A stretch of DNA of 64,000 nucleotides, from contig JAHYYJ010000010.1 in assembly GCA_019425015.1 (NCBI GenBank), positions 1-64,000 of the forward strand. Direction: 5' to 3'. This document shows, in pieces, positions 31,937-39,475 of this stretch (the stretch's first letter is position 1; each line of letters starts with the position of its first letter). The notes below the pieces were generated by a model. That model had not been told where the DNA came from and searched no databases. It saw only the letters and a program-made list of their open reading frames with translations. Origin of the DNA: Collinsella sp. GTDB taxonomy: Bacteria > Actinomycetota > Coriobacteriia > Coriobacteriales > Coriobacteriaceae. A program made the position numbers and the translations under genes.

Positions 31937-34807
31937 TCACTCTGCCTCGCTCAAATCGCTGAGCATAAACTCGTAAATGTCTTGCCTCACGGGTGCGTTG
32001 AGCTCATATTCGATTTCAACGGCGTTGTCGCCGCTCTTAGTTTTAATAGCTTCGAACTCACCGGTCGGATGCATTTCGCCTAAGAAATAGAACTCCTTGC
32101 CACCCTTATCGTCCTTGTTCTTTCGCATAAACAAATACGTCTTCAGGCCGTTTTCCGGCCATGTCTTCAGGCGCTGAATCTCGGGGGAGTTGAGCGTGCG
32201 GTTGTTCTTAGAGATTGCAACTAGCTTACTCGGCGAAACAAAGCGGTCTTCATACTGAATTGACTCACTAATGTCGGGCGCCTTGTCATAGTTAATAAAC
32301 ACGGGGAATGTATTGGTCTTCTCGTCGTAGAAATAGCCGCCAAGATTTTGGCCGTTGATGTTCTTTTCCCAGTTCATCAGGCGGCAAACCTCCTCGTATG
32401 TGTACTTGGCGTTGAGAACGAAATTTGTGTTTTCGTACGTCTCGGCATAGTCGAGTCGGTTGCGCGCAATACCAAAATCCAGCACTTCAAGAATCTGACG
32501 CTTGAACTCTGCGTTGCGCAGGGCGGTCGCAAACGCTTCGGTCAGACGAGGTCCGGTTCCATCGTCAATAAGCAGGGAAACGAAATCCTTAGGAGTGGCA
32601 AAGTCGCCCTTAAGGACTGCGATTGCCGACCTAACGGCGCTGTCCTTAAGTTGTGCGCGGTAGTTCCTAAGCGCAGCCTCGCGCATATGCCGGTAGCCCT
32701 CGTGTCCGGCTTCGACGAGCGTTTGAAGCAAATAGAGATCTTCAAATCGCTTGCCCGCGGCAAGTTTTTGAGAAATAAATCTGAGGATTTTGATCTGGTC
32801 CGAGGAAAACTGGACCGTGTAGTCCGGCTCACATTTGGAAAGAAAATCGTGGTAGGACTTGCTGCTTTTGAAGATGAGTAGCGGGTCGATAGAGCCGTTG
32901 CGATCAAATTCGAGCAGCGAGGGGATCTTTCCGAGCTTCTGCCGCAAGTCGAGATATTCGTTCTTCAAAAAGCGGGCGGAGGTAAAGTTGCCGCCATCGA
33001 TGGCCTTGTAAATGCGTGCCTCGGAAATACGATCGAAGCTCACGGTCGAGCATCCGGGTATCACCGAATCGCCCTCTTGGACGAGACGACGTAGGCGATC
33101 TTTGTTGTACGTCTTGTCGCCCGAAAGCGCGATGGGTACCAAGAAGTTGCTCTGGTAATTGCCAATAAAGTCGAGTATCAGTGCGTATTCCTTGCCGCTG
33201 TCCAAGCGCAGGCCACGGCCGAGCTGCTGAATAAAGATGATTGCGGAGTCGGTGCGTCGAAGCATGATGATCTGATTGAGCGAGGGGATGTCGACGCCTT
33301 CGTTCATGATATCAACCGAGAAAATGTACTCGAGCTCGCCGGCTTCAAGTCGGCTGATTGCGACATCGCGGACCTCATCGGAATCTTGACCGCTAATCGC
33401 AGTTGTTCGATATCCGAGAGCGTTGAACTTGCGTGACAGTTCTTCGGCCTCGGCGTTTCGATTGCAGAAGATTAAGCCCCTGCGGTTGCTTTTGGTGACG
33501 CTATATTCCTCAATCTTCTCGGCGATGTGACGCACGCGCTCGTCGGATGTTAAGCGTCCGAACAAGGCGGTATCTTCGACCGTTTCGTCGTCAATCTCCA
33601 GATCGTGAATGCCAAAATAATGGAAGGGGGCAAGCATCTCCTCGGCCAAAGCGTCCTGCAACGTGATCTGGAACGCGATGACGTGGTTGAAAAGGGCAAA
33701 GACGTCATAGCCGTCGGTGCGATTGGGTGTAGCGGTCATGCCCAGATAAAACCGAGGCGTAAAGTGCGACATGATGGATTGGTAGCCCTGGGATCCCGTG
33801 CGGTGGGCCTCGTCGATGACGATGTAGTCGAACTCATCGGGACAGAAATCGCTCAAATGTTTGGCGACCGAAGAACACATGGCAAACACGCAGGTGGCAT
33901 TGCTTGTATTCTTGCCAGTTTGATAGGTGTCGAACGTATAGGTACTACCTAAGAGCCGTTCGTAGCTTGCGCGGGAGGCGTCAATAATGCGCCGGCGGTG
34001 CGCAAGAAAGAGGACGCGCCGGGGTTTAAACGCGAGTACATCGAACGCCGAAAGGAAGGTCTTGCCGGTGCCGGTTGCCGAGACCAGCAGGGCGCGGGTC
34101 TCGCCCTTGCGATGGATTACATCGAGCGCCTCAAGGGCGCGCTGCTGCATTTTATTGGGCTTGATTTCTTCGAGGTCATTCGTGGTTGGGCTAACAGTTG
34201 CCTGGAACGTCGGTTTCGATTTGGGCTTTGACGGACGTGCCGATCGATATGCGGCATAGTTCTCAATCCAGTCTTGGGAAAGCAAAACGGTTGAGGTGTC
34301 GTTCCACAGCGAATCAAACTCGCCTCTAAGCTCTCCGAGCAGGCGGCTGTTCTCGACAGTCTGGTACAGCACGTTCCATTCCTTATTACAGGTGAGGGCG
34401 GTCTGCGTCATGTTGGAGCTGCCGACGATGACCGTGCTGGTTTCGCCCTTATCAAAAATGTATCCCTTAGCATGCAAATTACCCTGGAATACGCGAACTT
34501 CTATGTTGTCGTATTCCAGGAGCTTTCGAAACGCATCGGGTGAGTTGAAGTTGAGATAGGTGGACGTGAGCAGTCTGCCCTTAATGCCACGCTGCTTGAG
34601 CTCCTGGAACGCCTCGACCAGGATTTGAAGGCCGCCGTCTGCAACAAACGCTACGCAAAAGTCAAAAGAGCTGCAGGTTGAGAGCTGCTCCTTGATAACG
34701 GATAGTAGTGTTCCGCCTGTCGCCTTCGAGTTGGCGATGAGCTTGGGTGAATCGTTCTCGCGTGCAAGCGAGTCGAATTCAATATCAATCTGCTGTTGCG
34801 TAGTCAT
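31937..34807 (-). CDS. PLD-nuclease-like plus DEAD/DEAH helicase protein, DUF3427-type
   Basis: This 956-residue protein combines three parts. An N-terminal phospholipase-D-like domain has HAKGYIFDKG...GSSN with His about residue 112 (one HKD motif, so a dimer is expected). A superfamily 2 helicase follows with SATGTGKTF (about 244-252), VIDEAHRTGS, GMTATPNRTDG and QQLGRGLRL. The C-terminal half matches DUF3427-type proteins in layout. Such proteins recur in defence-like islands. I chose the ATG at 34807, with GAAAGG upstream, over a TTG at 34816. The gene is AT-rich compared with its neighbours. The function in vivo is unknown; nucleic-acid cutting or remodelling is the reasonable inference. 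Confidence 0.85.
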   Translation of the reverse strand: MTTQQQIDIEFDSLARENDSPKLIANSKATGGTLLSVIKEQLSTCSSFDFCVAFVADGGLQILVEAFQELKQRGIKGRLLTSTYLNFNSPDAFRKLLEYDNIEVRVFQGNLHAKGYIFDKGETSTVIVGSSNMTQTALTCNKEWNVLYQTVENSRLLGELRGEFDSLWNDTSTVLLSQDWIENYAAYRSARPSKPKSKPTFQATVSPTTNDLEEIKPNKMQQRALEALDVIHRKGETRALLVSATGTGKTFLSAFDVLAFKPRRVLFLAHRRRIIDASRASYERLLGSTYTFDTYQTGKNTSNATCVFAMCSSVAKHLSDFCPDEFDYIVIDEAHRTGSQGYQSIMSHFTPRFYLGMTATPNRTDGYDVFALFNHVIAFQITLQDALAEEMLAPFHYFGIHDLEIDDETVEDTALFGRLTSDERVRHIAEKIEEYSVTKSNRRGLIFCNRNAEAEELSRKFNALGYRTTAISGQDSDEVRDVAISRLEAGELEYIFSVDIMNEGVDIPSLNQIIMLRRTDSAIIFIQQLGRGLRLDSGKEYALILDFIGNYQSNFLVPIALSGDKTYNKDRLRRLVQEGDSVIPGCSTVSFDRISEARIYKAIDGGNFTSARFLKNEYLDLRQKLGKIPSLLEFDRNGSIDPLLIFKSSKSYHDFLSKCEPDYTVQFSSDQIKILRFISQKLAAGKRFEDLYLLQTLVEAGHEGYRHMREAALRNYRAQLKDSAVRSAIAVLKGDFATPKDFVSLLIDDGTGPRLTEAFATALRNAEFKRQILEVLDFGIARNRLDYAETYENTNFVLNAKYTYEEVCRLMNWEKNINGQNLGGYFYDEKTNTFPVFINYDKAPDISESIQYEDRFVSPSKLVAISKNNRTLNSPEIQRLKTWPENGLKTYLFMRKNKDDKGGKEFYFLGEMHPTGEFEAIKTKSGDNAVEIEYELNAPVRQDIYEFMLSDLSEAE

Positions 34808-35230
34808 CCCGGCCAAACCTTTCGAAAGACTACGTTGGCGCCAGGATAACAGATCGATCGTTCGTGTTTTGAGCGTATGTGATTTTTAGACTATCGGCCA
34901 CTCAAGTTTGTGGCTGCGGCCTTGGCGCCGTGTCTTGCCGGGCTTCTCTTTATCTATGTGTATGTGTTTTTGTCTTATAGGCTGCCGGGAGAAGTCCTGC
35001 CCCCAAGATTCCGCGCATGCCATGGCTCCGTGTCGGCCATGTGGCCTGCTGCTTTGCATGGCCTCGCCAGAATCCGACCGCAAATGGCCACGGACGGATA
35101 TGCAGGCTCTTGTCGCTACGTGAGAAGAACTTGCAGAATTCGCAAGTTCTTGTCATGTGATGAGAAAAACTTGCAGATTTGGGCGAGCAATGGACAACCG
35201 GATTGTTCCTAGAATCGATATCTCGATTAG
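34808..35230. other. Gap of about 420 bp between the helicase gene and a gene remnant
   Basis: It holds the helicase ribosome site and presumably its promoter. At 35107-35180 there is an imperfect tandem repeat. No intact coding frame with homology is visible; short frames here lack any recognisable motif. Confidence 0.45.
35107..35180. repeat. Two imperfect 34-bp direct repeats, period 40
   Basis: CTCTTGTC...GAAGAACTTGCAGAATT at 35107-35140 recurs as TTCTTGTC...GAAAAACTTGCAGATTT at 35147-35180 (25 of 34 bases match). The first unit and the start of the second also form a palindrome, AAGAACTTGC with GCAAGTTCTT. It is too short for a CRISPR array. Confidence 0.55.
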
Positions 35231-35446
35231 TTGATAGACTTTCGTGATGCCCAGGTTGCAGAGTCGATTGACGAGGAGGCGACGCGCGAGCGCGAGCTGC
35301 GTCCATTTGAGCTTAGGTCGCTCGAGAAGATCACCGGCGGTTACGAGAAGATCATCGTCGTTCGCCGGGGAAGCCATCCGACCGACATTGACGGCATCAA
35401 AATCGTCTCTGCGGTCGATTTCTTGATGGGCGGGCTTGGGGCTTAG
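35231..35446 (+). pseudogene. C-terminal remnant of an AAA ATPase of the DUF4143 type
   Basis: The 71-residue frame reads QVAESIDEEATRERELRPF, then LEKITGGYEKIIVV and GIKIVSAVDFLMGG. This order (a QVAESxD..TRERELRP stretch, a Y-K-I strand and a DGI..xDFL ending) is the C-terminus of the ATP-binding proteins that carry DUF4143. The N-terminal P-loop part is missing upstream, so the gene is broken. It ends 14 bases from another truncated gene on the opposite strand, suggesting a deletion junction. Confidence 0.65.
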
Positions 35447-35460
35447 AGCGTTCTGTGGGT

Positions 35461-35601
35461 TTATGACCACTTTGTCAACGAGGCTGCCTGTCTGTAGGCA
35501 AATTCCGCCCAAGACCCGATGAGGACAACGTGGTCTAAGCACCCTGCTTCCTCGACCAGATCAAGTACTTTCGAGAAAGCTTGCTGCTGCTCAGTCAGCA
35601 T
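35461..35601 (-). pseudogene. Truncated nucleotidyltransferase-like gene (46 codons)
   Basis: The frame starts with an ATG at 35601 that overlaps the stop of the preceding gene and encodes MLTEQQQAFSKVLDLVEEAG, then DHVVLIGSWAEFAYRQ. VLIGSWAEF is the opening glycine-serine motif of nucleotidyltransferase-like toxins; the catalytic Asp residues further on are missing because the frame ends in TAA at 35461. It is therefore a remnant, cut at the same point where the DUF4143 remnant ends. The upstream gene is its natural operon partner. Confidence 0.55.
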
Positions 35602-35902
35602 TCGGTACCCTTCCCAACGCACGTATGATTAGCTTTTGAGACTGCTTCTGTTCTTTGATGGCGGCCGCAAGAGCCCTTCGACGTTCGATTTTGGCTCGCA
35701 GTTCTTCAACCTCTGTAGCAGGGACATAGTCACTTTTGACCTTGTCGCCGACTCGATAGTTGAGGTAGCAGTATTCGCGGCCCTTTATATTTCGCATGCG
35801 GATGCTGCCCTTTGGAAGGAGGCCAATTTCCTGCTCCATGAGGCCCAGGAGGCGGATCGAGCGTGCGTATTCCTCTTCTAGGGCATCTTCTAAGACGGAC
35901 AT
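35591..35902 (-). CDS. Small helical protein, probable antitoxin-like partner of a lost nucleotidyltransferase
   Basis: This 103-residue protein has two charged helical ends and a central strand region (LPKGSIRMRNIKGREYCYLN, YRVGDKVKSDYVPATEV, then KIERRRALAAAIKEQKQ). I recognise the pattern of small proteins encoded ahead of nucleotidyltransferase genes (resembling DUF6788), but not a defined function. The ATG at 35902 has GAAGGGAGG upstream. Its stop overlaps the start of the truncated nucleotidyltransferase by 11 bases, so they formed an operon. A 12-20-12 palindrome covers its promoter region. Confidence 0.6.
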   Translation of the reverse strand: MSVLEDALEEEYARSIRLLGLMEQEIGLLPKGSIRMRNIKGREYCYLNYRVGDKVKSDYVPATEVEELRAKIERRRALAAAIKEQKQSQKLIIRALGRVPNAD

Positions 35903-35920
35903 GGTGCCTCCCTTCTGAGC

Positions 35921-35964
35921 AGTTACCCTACATTCTATCAAATGCAATTATTTGTAGGGTAACT
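35921..35964. promoter_or_regulatory. Palindromic operator, 12-20-12, copy 1
   Basis: AGTTACCCTACA (35921-35932) and its exact complement TGTAGGGTAACT (35953-35964) are separated by 20 bases. On the minus strand the spacer contains TAGAAT, a plausible -10. Copy 2 at 38551-38594 has identical arms and the same spacer length but a different spacer. Confidence 0.7.
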
Positions 35965-36061
35965 AATACGTGTCCGCACGACATGGGACACTGGATCTGC
36001 CGTCCAGCCCTGTCGCGGCGGCATGCATCTGAACGGCGACCCTCTAAGGAGCTCGATATTG

Positions 36062-36301
36062 ATGAGTGACAACACCAAGCATCTCGCAAAGAAGTGCGTC
36101 AAGGACGCGGGGCCGTGCCTCGCGCTGTGCCTTGCCGGCGCAGCGGTCGCGCTGCTGGCTGTTCTGGGGCCGTTTGACGTGCTCCGAAGTGCCAGCTCTC
36201 TGCACGTTTGCATGGCCCTTGCCGGCGCCATGATAACCGGCGGCGTGCTCGATCTGTTTTTTTGGGTGTTTGACCCGTTTGGATGGAAGAACGAGGGGTA
36301 A
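36062..36301 (+). CDS. Small two-helix membrane protein of unknown function
   Basis: This 79-residue protein has a short basic N-terminus (MSDNTKHLAKKCVK) and two hydrophobic segments (about 18-38, CLALCLAGAAVALLAVLG, and 48-70, VCMALAGAMITGGVLDLFFW), ending DPFGWKNEG. AGGAG lies 9 bases before the ATG at 36062. It is 85 bases upstream of three metallophosphoesterase genes on the same strand and could be part of that operon. I do not recognise a family. Confidence 0.6.
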   Translation: MSDNTKHLAKKCVKDAGPCLALCLAGAAVALLAVLGPFDVLRSASSLHVCMALAGAMITGGVLDLFFWVFDPFGWKNEG

Positions 36302-36386
36302 GCCCTAAGGGATGCAGGTGCCGGGGCCGGCCTGCAGTTTTTGCCATCGATTTGTCCAGAGCCGTACAGCGCGGAGGTGTTGATTG

Positions 36387-37142
36387 ATGTCCATTTTCGT
36401 TACCGGAGACGTTCACGGTATTGCCGAGTATGGGGCGAGCCGCTTCTCGTCGCGCGCTTGGCCATTGGGTCGAACGCTGACGCGCGATGACGTGGTGATC
36501 GTTGCCGGCGACTTTGGCTTTATATGGGGCGGCTCGAACACCGACAAATACTGGCTCGACTGGTTTGAGTCCAAGCCCTGGACCACGTGTTTTGTCGACG
36601 GCAATCACGAGAACCACCATCTGCTGGCGGGACTGCCGGCGCGAGAGTGGAACGGGGGCCTCGTTCACGAGGCTCGCCCGCACGTGCTGCACCTGATGCG
36701 CGGCGAGGTGTTCGACATTGCGGGGAGCACGGTGCTCGCCATGGGCGGCGCCGCGAGCCATGACAAACAGTGGCGTCGGGAGGGAAAGACTTGGTGGCCC
36801 GAGGAAATGCCGAGTGAGGGCGAGATGAACCATTGCCGCGCCTCGCTCGATCGCGTGGGCTGGAAGGTCGACTACGTTGTGACTCACGAGGCGCCGGTCG
36901 ATTTGGCGGACGAGCTGTGCATGGAGTGCAATCGCGAGTTCTACGATGATTCGCTGCAGGCCTTTTTGGGCGAGCTCGACGGGCGGCTCGACTGCCGCAC
37001 CTGGTTCTTCGGCCATTACCATGACGATGAATGGCGCGATGACAAGCATCGCCTTATCTACCAAGATATCGTGCCGATCGAAGCGCGGCGCCCGGGCGGA
37101 TTTGGCGAGGCGACGAGCATCTATTCCGAGCAAGAGCGTTAG
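36387..37142 (+). CDS. Metallophosphoesterase 1 of 3
   Basis: This 251-residue calcineurin-like phosphoesterase has MSIFVTGDVHG (Asp, His), VIVAGDFGFIWG (Asp), FVDGNHENHHLL (Asn, His), VVTHEAP (His) and FFGHYHDDEW (His, His), so all metal ligands are present. It is paralogous to the protein at 37787-38512: both share GDFGF, FVDGNHE, RGEVF and VGWKVDYVVTH at matching places. Substrate unknown. GGAGG precedes the ATG at 36387. It ends 9 bases before the next phosphoesterase gene. Confidence 0.88.
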   Translation: MSIFVTGDVHGIAEYGASRFSSRAWPLGRTLTRDDVVIVAGDFGFIWGGSNTDKYWLDWFESKPWTTCFVDGNHENHHLLAGLPAREWNGGLVHEARPHVLHLMRGEVFDIAGSTVLAMGGAASHDKQWRREGKTWWPEEMPSEGEMNHCRASLDRVGWKVDYVVTHEAPVDLADELCMECNREFYDDSLQAFLGELDGRLDCRTWFFGHYHDDEWRDDKHRLIYQDIVPIEARRPGGFGEATSIYSEQER

Positions 37143-37151
37143 GAGATCCCC

Positions 37152-37790
37152 ATGATCTGGTTTACCAGCGATACCCATTTTGGGCACGAGAACATGTTGC
37201 GGCTCTGCGACAGGTCTTGGTCGACTGTTGCGCAGATGAACGACGCCATGGTCGCCAACATTAACAGCAAGGTCGCTGCGGATGACGAGCTCTACATCTT
37301 GGGTGACTTTAGCTTTAAGATGACGGTCCAAGATGCCTACGAGCTGCGCAAAAGGATCGTCTGCAAGCGTGTCCATCTGCTGCCCGGCAACCACGACAAA
37401 GACTGGACGCAGCCTGCGGTGGCGGATGCTTTTATCGTCGAGGCGCCCATTTGCGTGCTCAAGATCGACCGTCAGAAAATTGTGCTGAGCCACTATCCCA
37501 TGGTCGACTGGCAGGGCATGTCGCACGGCGGCTGGCATCTTCACGGGCATATTCACAGCTGTGGCGGCGCGTACAACAAGTTCAACCTTCGGCAGGGGCT
37601 GCTGCGCCATGACGTGGGCGTGGACGCCAACGGCTACGCCCCGGTGAGCCTGGATGAGCTCAAGTTATGGTTTGCGCAGGTCGAGGAGCCAGTGTGTTGC
37701 GTTAAGTGGCCGTGGTGGGTCAACGCCACGGGCAACGAGCAGGTCGAGCGCGATCTCGAGAGCTATAAGAGGGAAGTGGTGATCCGATGA
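37152..37790 (+). CDS. Metallophosphoesterase 2 of 3
   Basis: This 212-residue phosphoesterase is of a different subfamily from its neighbours. It starts MIWFTSDTHFGHENMLRLCD and has LYILGDFSF, LLPGNHDKDW, VLSHYPMVDW and LHGHIHSCGGAY. The length and motifs match small phosphoesterases related to YfcE-like or phage-type enzymes. The sequence after the last motif (residues 165-212) is an added Trp/Cys-rich tail. Its last 4 bases overlap the start of the third gene (ATGA). Substrate unknown. Confidence 0.88.
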   Translation: MIWFTSDTHFGHENMLRLCDRSWSTVAQMNDAMVANINSKVAADDELYILGDFSFKMTVQDAYELRKRIVCKRVHLLPGNHDKDWTQPAVADAFIVEAPICVLKIDRQKIVLSHYPMVDWQGMSHGGWHLHGHIHSCGGAYNKFNLRQGLLRHDVGVDANGYAPVSLDELKLWFAQVEEPVCCVKWPWWVNATGNEQVERDLESYKREVVIR

Positions 37791-38512
37791 CGGTCTATGT
37801 GACGGGCGATATTCACGGCGGCCTCGACATGCAAAAGCTGCGCGATTGGGACCTTGGGGATAGCCTGACGAGCGACGACTATCTGATTGTCGCGGGCGAC
37901 TTTGGCTTTCCGTGGGATTTCTCTGCCGAGGAATGTGCCGACATCGCTTGGCTGGAGTCGCGCCCCTATACCGTGCTGTTCGTCGACGGCAACCACGAGC
38001 GTTTCGATCACTGGGCGGAGCGTCCCATGGAGCTGTGGCACGGTGGGCTGACGCAGCGTCTGTCGGATACCTCCCCCATACGGCGCCTGACGCGCGGCGA
38101 GGTTTTTGAGCTCGATGGCTCAACGATCTTTACCAAGGGCGGCGCCACGAGCGTGGACAAAGAATACCGCATTCCCTATTCCAGCTGGTGGCCGCAGGAG
38201 CTGCCGGACGAGCGCAACTTTGAGGAGGCGCGGGCAAAGCTCGACAGCGTGGGTTGGAAGGTCGACTACGTGGTCACCCACACCTGCTCTACGCGCATGC
38301 TTTCGCCCACGCTTTATCCGGCACCCGGCTGGAATTACCCCGCCGTTGATCGGCTTACGGCATTTTTCGATGAGCTGGAGGACCGCTTGGACTACAAGCG
38401 CTGGTACTACGGGCATTTTCATCGGGATGCCAACCCGGCCGAGCGCCACACCGTGCTCTACGACTGCATCGTTCGCCTGGGCGGCGAGCTCCAGCCCTGG
38501 GACGTTGCGTAG
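37787..38512 (+). CDS. Metallophosphoesterase 3 of 3
   Basis: This 241-residue enzyme is a paralogue of the first. Metal motifs are VTGDIHGGLD, LIVAGDFGFPWD, LFVDGNHERFDHW, VVTHTCSTRM and YYGHFHRDAN. It is coupled to the second gene by ATGA. Having two related copies separated by a third, more distant one suggests the proteins act together or on related substrates. A copy of the 12-20-12 operator lies 39 bases after its stop. Confidence 0.88.
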   Translation: MTVYVTGDIHGGLDMQKLRDWDLGDSLTSDDYLIVAGDFGFPWDFSAEECADIAWLESRPYTVLFVDGNHERFDHWAERPMELWHGGLTQRLSDTSPIRRLTRGEVFELDGSTIFTKGGATSVDKEYRIPYSSWWPQELPDERNFEEARAKLDSVGWKVDYVVTHTCSTRMLSPTLYPAPGWNYPAVDRLTAFFDELEDRLDYKRWYYGHFHRDANPAERHTVLYDCIVRLGGELQPWDVA

Positions 38513-38550
38513 GGGCAGGCATAGCGAGCTCTTCGTATGATGCCTTGGGT

Positions 38551-38594
38551 AGTTACCCTACATTTTGGCAATAGTCATTATCTGTAGGGTAACT
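38551..38594. promoter_or_regulatory. Palindromic operator, 12-20-12, copy 2, with a dead gene start
   Basis: The arms AGTTACCCTACA (38551-38562) and TGTAGGGTAACT (38583-38594) are identical to copy 1, again with a 20-base spacer. About 20 bases further GGAGGAG is followed by ATG and a stop after five codons (MLLAV), as if a gene start had been kept while the gene was lost. Confidence 0.65.
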
Positions 38595-38633
38595 TAAGGC
38601 ATACTGGGAGCTGGAGGAGATGCTGCTGGCGGT

Positions 38634-39107
38634 CTAGAGTTTCAACGCCATTCGGTTGGTGCCGGGTAGGGCTGCAAAGCCGAAATGCGCATAGAACGCT
38701 GCCGCCTCATCATCTACTGGATCGACAACCAAAGCTCGCGCTCCCGCTAGGGCAGAAATTTTCAAGGCGTTTTCGATGGCATCTTTGAGCAACGATGCTC
38801 CCAGACCAAGCCCCTTGAATTTCTCATCAACCCCCATCATTCCAAGCAACACTGCGGGAACTTGGGAGGGGGAGTTCCGAACGAACCATCCTCCGTCAAC
38901 ATTTTCGCGAGCTACGGAGTGCGTACATAGCGTATAGAACCCGGCGACTGCGCCGTCGTAATACGATGCGTATATAACCGCCGACCCTCTTCTTCGCGCC
39001 GAGGCTGATCTGTTTTTAGCCCATCCGTCTACAAGGGTATTACCGCAGTGGAAAGCCTCGATGCCTTGACCAACGGGGAGTTGAACGGGCTTGGTAAACG
39101 TGCTCAT
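38634..39107 (-). CDS. GNAT-family toxin of a DUF1778/GNAT toxin-antitoxin pair
   Basis: This 157-residue GNAT acetyltransferase has the acetyl-CoA loop region (GMMGVDEKFKGLGLGASLL, with the Q/R-x-x-G-x-A-like GLGLG) and VDPVDDEAAAFYAHFGF at the end, matching TacT/AtaT-type toxins, which acetylate aminoacyl-tRNA and stop translation. The ATG at 39107 overlaps the antitoxin stop (ATGA). Gene order antitoxin then toxin is the usual one. Activity is inferred from family and partner. Confidence 0.85.
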   Translation of the reverse strand: MSTFTKPVQLPVGQGIEAFHCGNTLVDGWAKNRSASARRRGSAVIYASYYDGAVAGFYTLCTHSVARENVDGGWFVRNSPSQVPAVLLGMMGVDEKFKGLGLGASLLKDAIENALKISALAGARALVVDPVDDEAAAFYAHFGFAALPGTNRMALKL

Positions 39108-39370
39108 TCCCAAATCGCTTTACGGTCGAGCAACGCTTTTGCGGCTTGGGGCATGGGTGAGTCGAGCATTTCGCAAAATGCATCAAAACCATCAGGAGAA
39201 AGATAGGTTGTTGACGCCTCGGCGATGTCACGTGCGGAGCTCTCGTCAAGGTGAGCCGTGGCCCATTGGGTGAGAGTTTGCCCGCGCAAGGCCGCGGCGC
39301 GCTCGTAAGTAAGGCGTTGACGCTCGGTCAGCCTTAGATCCATACGGCGCTGTTTCTCAATCGTTGGCAT
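39104..39370 (-). CDS. DUF1778 ribbon-helix-helix antitoxin
   Basis: This 88-residue protein begins with an RHH-type region (RRMDLRLTERQRLTYERAAA, then LRGQTLTQWATAHL), typical of DUF1778 (TacA-like) antitoxins, and ends with a helical toxin-binding tail (LSPDGFDAFCEMLDSP). It binds DNA as a dimer and neutralises the GNAT toxin coded just downstream. AGGAGG lies before the ATG. A palindrome in the promoter spacer is the likely autoregulation site. Confidence 0.88.
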   Translation of the reverse strand: MPTIEKQRRMDLRLTERQRLTYERAAALRGQTLTQWATAHLDESSARDIAEASTTYLSPDGFDAFCEMLDSPMPQAAKALLDRKAIWE

Positions 39371-39390
39371 GGTAAAACCTCCTTTGCATC

Positions 39391-39419
39391 ATTGTACGGA
39401 ACTATTCCGTACATAACAA
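39391..39419 (-). promoter_or_regulatory. Promoter and palindromic operator of the toxin-antitoxin pair
   Basis: Read on the minus strand, TTGTTA (39419-39414) and TACAAT (39396-39391) are 17 bases apart. The spacer and the start of the -10 hold GTACGGAA-TAG-TTCCGTAC (39394-39412), an 8-3-8 perfect palindrome. An RHH antitoxin bound there would block the promoter. Confidence 0.7.
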
Positions 39420-39441
39420 GATACAGAATTACGCACTCGTC

Positions 39442-39451
39442 GGGGGGGGGG
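39442..39451. other. Run of ten Gs
   Basis: A G10 homopolymer lies between the toxin-antitoxin promoter and the end of gluQ. It is in no reading frame. Runs of this length slip readily, and could equally be a sequencing error. Confidence 0.6.
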
Positions 39452-39475
39452 TAGTGAAGGGGGCAGGGCGTTTGA

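Noticed and set aside
35107..35180. CRISPR array
   Set aside because: Only two imperfect units with a 6-base gap are present; no spacers and no cas genes are seen anywhere in the window.
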